Made by a program: the position numbers and the translations under genes. The notes beneath the pieces were generated by a model. It saw only the letters and a list, made by a program, of their open reading frames with translations. It did no database searches and was not told where the DNA came from. Of a DNA stretch of 64,000 bases, positions 61,027 through 64,000 are shown in pieces (positions within the stretch are counted from its first letter, which is position 1; each line of letters begins with the position of its first letter). The DNA comes from JANNRR01 sp031401675 (GTDB lineage: Bacteria; Pseudomonadota; Alphaproteobacteria; Rhodobacterales; Rhodobacteraceae). The stretch spans positions 1-64,000 of the forward strand of contig JANNRR010000150.1 in NCBI GenBank assembly GCA_031401675.1, in the 5' to 3' direction.

Positions 61027-61372
61027 TTCAGGTATCCTTTGCAATCTTCCAGTATCGACAGGTCTCCATCGACAGGACAGGATATAGAGCGGGCGGAATA
61101 CGCGCGCAATCGCTGCAGGTGCATTGCTCAAATGCGTCATGCGCATAGCTGTCCGCACAGGTAACATCCCTGTGATTCAAGGGTTTTTGTAGAATCCACC
61201 CATGTCGCTTGTGGAACATGCCGCGCCGGTTTCTGCACTTGCAAAGGTGATTGTGGCGGGACTGTGGCCGAAGTGTGAAACCGCTGTGGCAAAGGCTGAC
61301 CCGGGATAGTGACTGGCGGATGTTCGCGCTTCGTGCTAGTGCGTCAATTTGACATCAACAACGGGGGGCGCC
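61027..61372. other. 346-base divergent gap between DUF1127 and ruvC
   Basis: It contains the leader of the DUF1127 gene and, near its right end, a LexA-like site for ruvC. Frames inside it have no coding character. Confidence 0.4.
61322..61336 (+). promoter_or_regulatory. LexA-like site upstream of ruvC
   Basis: GTTC-GCGCTTC-GTGC matches seven of eight positions of GTTC-N7-GTTC. It is 36 bases before the ruvC ATG. ruvCAB is commonly SOS-controlled in alphaproteobacteria. Confidence 0.45.
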
Positions 61373-61894
61373 ATGCGCGTTTTGGGGATCGACCCCGGTC
61401 TGCGCAACCTAGGCTGGGGAGTGATTGACATTGACGGGGCCCGAATCACCCATGTTGCCAATGGCATCTGTCACTCGACGGGCGACGATCTGGCCCGGCG
61501 GCTCTTGGAATTGCACAGTCAACTGACCGAGATCCTGCGGCGTTATCTGCCGGAACATGCCGCGGTCGAACAGACATTCGTCAACAAGGACGCCGTCGCA
61601 ACTCTGAAACTCGGCCAGGCACGCGGAATTGCCTTGCTGGTCCCGGCTCAGGCGGGGCTGGACGTCGGGGAATATGCCCCGAATGCGGTCAAGAAGGCGG
61701 TGGTCGGCGTCGGCCATGCCGACAAGGGCCAGGTGGATCACATGGTGCGCCTGCAACTGCCAGGCGTGGTCATTGTTGGACCGGACGCGGCCGATGCGCT
61801 GGCCGTCGCGATCTGTCACGGCCACCATCTGCAATCGGCGGGTCGGCTGGCGGCGGCGATGCGGCGGGCCGTTTCAGCGCAGGCCGGGGCATGA
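61373..61894 (+). CDS. ruvC: Crossover junction endodeoxyribonuclease RuvC
   Basis: A 173-residue Holliday-junction resolvase. Catalytic acidic residues are in GIDPGLRNLGWG (Asp7), VEQTFVNKD and PDAADALAVAICH. ATG 61373 gives the standard start; the preceding TTG at 61349 would add eight residues. The stop overlaps the ruvA start as ATGA. Confidence 0.96.
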   Translation: MRVLGIDPGLRNLGWGVIDIDGARITHVANGICHSTGDDLARRLLELHSQLTEILRRYLPEHAAVEQTFVNKDAVATLKLGQARGIALLVPAQAGLDVGEYAPNAVKKAVVGVGHADKGQVDHMVRLQLPGVVIVGPDAADALAVAICHGHHLQSAGRLAAAMRRAVSAQAGA

Positions 61895-62565
61895 TCGGCA
61901 AGCTGACCGGGCGGCTTGACCATCGCGGCACCGATCACGTGCTGATTGACGTGCGCGGCGTCGGCTACATCGTGCATGTCTCGGACCGGACGCTGGCCGG
62001 GTTGCCGGGCCTCGGCGAAGCGGTGTCGCTTTATACCGAACTGCTGGTGCGCGAGGATCTGCTGCAGCTGTTCGGCTTTCCCACCCTGATGGAAAAGGAA
62101 TGGCACCGGTTGCTGATCACGGTGCAGGGGGTCGGGGCCAAGGCGGCGATGGCGATCCTTGGCACCCTGGGTGCCGAAGGCGTGTCGCGGGCCATAGCAC
62201 TTGGCGACATCACCGCGATAAAGGCCGCCCCGGGCGTCGGGCCAAAGATCGCGCAGCGGGTTGTGCTGGAACTGAAATCGAAGGCGCCGGTCATGATGTC
62301 GATGAGCCCGCAGGCGTCGGTGAAGGTGGCACCCGGTGCTGATGACGTGATCGAAGCGGCGCGCCCGGTCGTGCTGCCGCAACCCGCCCCGCGCCCGTCC
62401 GCGCAGTCCTCGGCCACCGCCGAAGCCCTGTCGGCGCTGGTCAACCTTGGCTATGCGCAGGGCGATGCCGCAGGTGCAGTCGCGCACGCGGCAGGCACGG
62501 ACCCGGCGGCAGCGACCGCAGTCCTGATCCGGGCGGCGCTGAAGTTGCTGGCACCAAAGGTCTGA
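61891..62565 (+). CDS. ruvA: Holliday junction branch migration protein RuvA
   Basis: This 224-residue DNA-binding subunit binds four-way junctions and loads RuvB. It has the OB-fold start MIGKLTGRLDHRG, helix-hairpin-helix motifs (GVGAKAAMAILGTLG, PGVGPKIAQRVVLELKSK), a flexible linker and a C-terminal domain III (SALVNLGYAQGDAAGAV). It lies between ruvC and ruvB in one operon. Confidence 0.96.
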   Translation: MIGKLTGRLDHRGTDHVLIDVRGVGYIVHVSDRTLAGLPGLGEAVSLYTELLVREDLLQLFGFPTLMEKEWHRLLITVQGVGAKAAMAILGTLGAEGVSRAIALGDITAIKAAPGVGPKIAQRVVLELKSKAPVMMSMSPQASVKVAPGADDVIEAARPVVLPQPAPRPSAQSSATAEALSALVNLGYAQGDAAGAVAHAAGTDPAAATAVLIRAALKLLAPKV

Positions 62566-62566
62566 C

Positions 62567-63595
62567 ATGACCGACCCGGACCCCAACATGCGTCCCGACC
62601 CGCTGCCCGAGGACCTCGACCGGGCGCTGCGGCCGCAGCGGCTGCAGGATTTCATCGGGCAACGGGAAGCGCGGGCCAATCTGAAGGTTTTCATCGAAAG
62701 CGCCCGGATGCGGGGCGAGGCGATGGATCACACGCTGTTCCATGGCCCGCCGGGGTTGGGCAAAACCACGCTGGCGCAGATCGTGGCGCGCGAACTGGGG
62801 GTGGGGTTCAGGATGACGTCGGGGCCGGTGCTGGCGCGGGCCGGCGATCTGGCGGCGATCCTGACCAACCTGGAGCCGCGCGACGTGCTGTTCATCGACG
62901 AGATCCACCGCTTGTCGCCGGTGGTGGAAGAGGTGCTGTATCCGGCGCTTGAGGATTTCGCCCTGGACCTAGTGATCGGCGAGGGACCGGCGGCGCGGAC
63001 GGTGCGGATCGACCTGCAGCCCTTCACGTTGGTCGGCGCCACCACACGGCTCGGGCTGTTGACCACGCCGCTGCGCGACCGGTTCGGCATCCCGACCCGG
63101 CTGCAATTCTACACCGAGGACGAGTTGTTCGAGATCGTCACCCGGGGCGCGCGGCTTTTGAACATCGTGGCCGAACCGGAGGGCTGCCGGGAGATCGCGC
63201 GGCGGGCCCGGGGAACGCCGCGGATTGCCGGGCGGCTGCTCAGGCGGGTGGTGGATTTCGTGCTGGTCGAAGGCGACGGTCGGCTGACGCGGGCGATCGC
63301 GGATTCCGCGCTGACCCGGCTTGGCGTCGATGATCTGGGGCTGGACGGGGCCGACCGGCGCTATCTGGGCCTGATTGCCGAAAGCTACGCCGGCGGGCCG
63401 GTCGGGGTGGAGACGCTGAGCGCCGCCCTGTCGGAGGCGCGCGACTCGATCGAGGAAGTGATCGAGCCCTATCTGTTGCAGCAGGGATTGATCCAGCGCA
63501 CCCCGCGGGGACGAATGCTGGCGGCCCGGGCCTGGCGGCATCTGGGGCTGGATGCGCCGAAGCCCGCAAGCCAGACCGATCTGTTCGAGGGCTAG
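62567..63595 (+). CDS. ruvB: Holliday junction branch migration ATPase RuvB
   Basis: A 342-residue AAA+ motor. It shows LRPQRLQDFIGQ, Walker A HGPPGLGKTTLA, Walker B LFIDEIHRLSP, sensor 1 VGATTRLGLLT and the C-terminal winged helix (QGLIQRTPRGRM). It starts one base after the ruvA stop. The last gene of ruvCAB. Confidence 0.97.
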   Translation: MTDPDPNMRPDPLPEDLDRALRPQRLQDFIGQREARANLKVFIESARMRGEAMDHTLFHGPPGLGKTTLAQIVARELGVGFRMTSGPVLARAGDLAAILTNLEPRDVLFIDEIHRLSPVVEEVLYPALEDFALDLVIGEGPAARTVRIDLQPFTLVGATTRLGLLTTPLRDRFGIPTRLQFYTEDELFEIVTRGARLLNIVAEPEGCREIARRARGTPRIAGRLLRRVVDFVLVEGDGRLTRAIADSALTRLGVDDLGLDGADRRYLGLIAESYAGGPVGVETLSAALSEARDSIEEVIEPYLLQQGLIQRTPRGRMLAARAWRHLGLDAPKPASQTDLFEG

Positions 63596-63938
63596 GCGTC
63601 TCGGCGCGAGACAATTGCTGACATATTGAGAAAAAAGTATTGTTAGAAGAGGCTTTTACCGTTTCTTAAGACAATCGGCCTGCGGATCGGCATGGCCTTA
63701 GATGGCAAGGCGTAAAGGTGGGCCGACCTGATCAACGGCCAGCAGGACCCGGGGTCCGGACGATCCCGGGCGGGAAGGCGGTTGGTCAGAGCCTCCGGCG
63801 GGGATTTTTCATAACGGAATGAAGGGACAGGGACAGGCTGGGGGGCACCAGGCGGTGTCGCCCGGGTTAGGGAGAGATGCGTTGTATTTGGCAGCATGAG
63901 CGACTAGCCTTGCCCGGCGACGACCGGAGTGAAGTGCC
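63596..63938. other. 343-base gap after ruvB
   Basis: It has an AT-rich stretch at 63612-63680 (with GAGAAAAAAGTATTG) and a GCCTCCGGCGGGGAT element at 63791. No gene was seen, and no clear terminator for ruvB. Confidence 0.45.
63791..63824 (+). repeat. Dispersed element with core GCCTCCGGCGGGGAT
   Basis: The core is followed by TTTTCATAACGGAATGAAG, so the second half differs from the copy at 59199 but keeps an AATGAAG/GAAAGAAG-like end. Confidence 0.6.
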
Positions 63939-64000
63939 ATGAAGTTTGCCGTTATCCTTGTGACGCTGGCGCTTTTGTCGGGCTGCGGTGTGCCACTGGT
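63939..64000 (+). CDS. Start of a small lipoprotein gene (cut by the window end)
   Basis: The first 20 codons read MKFAVILVTLALLSGCGVP, a lipoprotein signal with lipobox LSGC. GGAGTGAAG precedes the ATG. The rest is outside the window. Confidence 0.6.
   Translation, partial: MKFAVILVTLALLSGCGVPL

Noticed and set aside
61348..61353. TTGACA before ruvC as a -35 element
   Set aside because: It is only about 20 bases from the ATG, so its -10 would fall in the coding region.
63643..63897. 84-codon minus-strand frame after ruvB
   Set aside because: It spans the dispersed element and has no ribosome site or coding character.
1..64000. CRISPR arrays, tRNA/rRNA genes, insertion sequences, prophage blocks
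   Set aside because: No regularly spaced repeats, cloverleaf-like or rRNA stretches, transposases or phage structural clusters were recognised; the single spike-like gene is not a prophage.

Overview
The window is GC-rich, densely packed chromosomal DNA with mostly alphaproteobacterial gene orders: secG-pyrG, the hflK-hflC-DUF2065-degP series, DUF484 coupled to xerC, ruvCAB, a phosphatidylcholine synthase, and acs followed by an MFS transporter. The family content (DUF2842, a DUF1127 small protein, an acidic repeat protein with conserved ends, candidate CtrA, FnrL/FixK, Mur and GTTC-N7-GTTC LexA-type sites) points to the Rhodobacteraceae/Paracoccaceae. This is inferred from proteins and motifs; no rRNA or tRNA gene was seen.

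Layout. 1-1.1 kb: an HNH nuclease between copies of a GGTGGG/CCCACC palindromic repeat, unlike the rest of the window in base composition. 1.1-6.1 kb: pyrG, secG, a small membrane protein, then purA, DUF2842 and a VOC protein. 6.4-10.8 kb: a 989-residue acidic repeat protein divergent from thiN, with three back-to-back perfect hairpins after thiN. 11-17 kb: sulfotransferase, ChaC-like and M19 dipeptidase genes facing sdaA and mntH, with a Fur/Mur-like operator at mntH. 17.2-25.5 kb: rpiA-gor, the HflKC/DegP membrane quality-control cluster, two exported proteins, an isolated DnaE2-like OB domain with a LexA-like box, and a ferredoxin. 25.6-32.8 kb: purD, xseA, an RTX protein, a small exported protein, and a beta-helix spike-like protein preceded by a perfect palindromic CtrA-type site. 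32.8-41 kb: a histidine-kinase-like protein with a decayed ATPase domain, a HugZ-like protein, a SulP transporter, an acs copy with a one-base frameshift, and an MFS transporter with a large insert. 41.4-53.8 kb: truA, a YcjX/GNAT/YcjF-type operon, a methyltransferase, a FAD monooxygenase, ileS, ogt, pcs, xerC and DUF484. 54-64 kb: priA, a secreted protein with a good sigma70-type promoter, an MFS protein, msrA, prmA, two small proteins, ruvCAB and the start of a lipoprotein.

Most genes are core metabolism or maintenance: CTP and purine synthesis, protein translocation, membrane proteolysis, repair and recombination, translation. Several pairs use ATGA or GTGA overlaps, implying translational coupling. 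The least ordinary items are the CtrA-site/spike-like gene, a 15-bp motif shared at identical distance from two start codons, the isolated DnaE2 C-terminal domain, the degenerate kinase beside HugZ and SulP, the hairpin cluster after thiN, and a perfect FNR-consensus palindrome in a convergent gap. None has been tested by search or alignment here.
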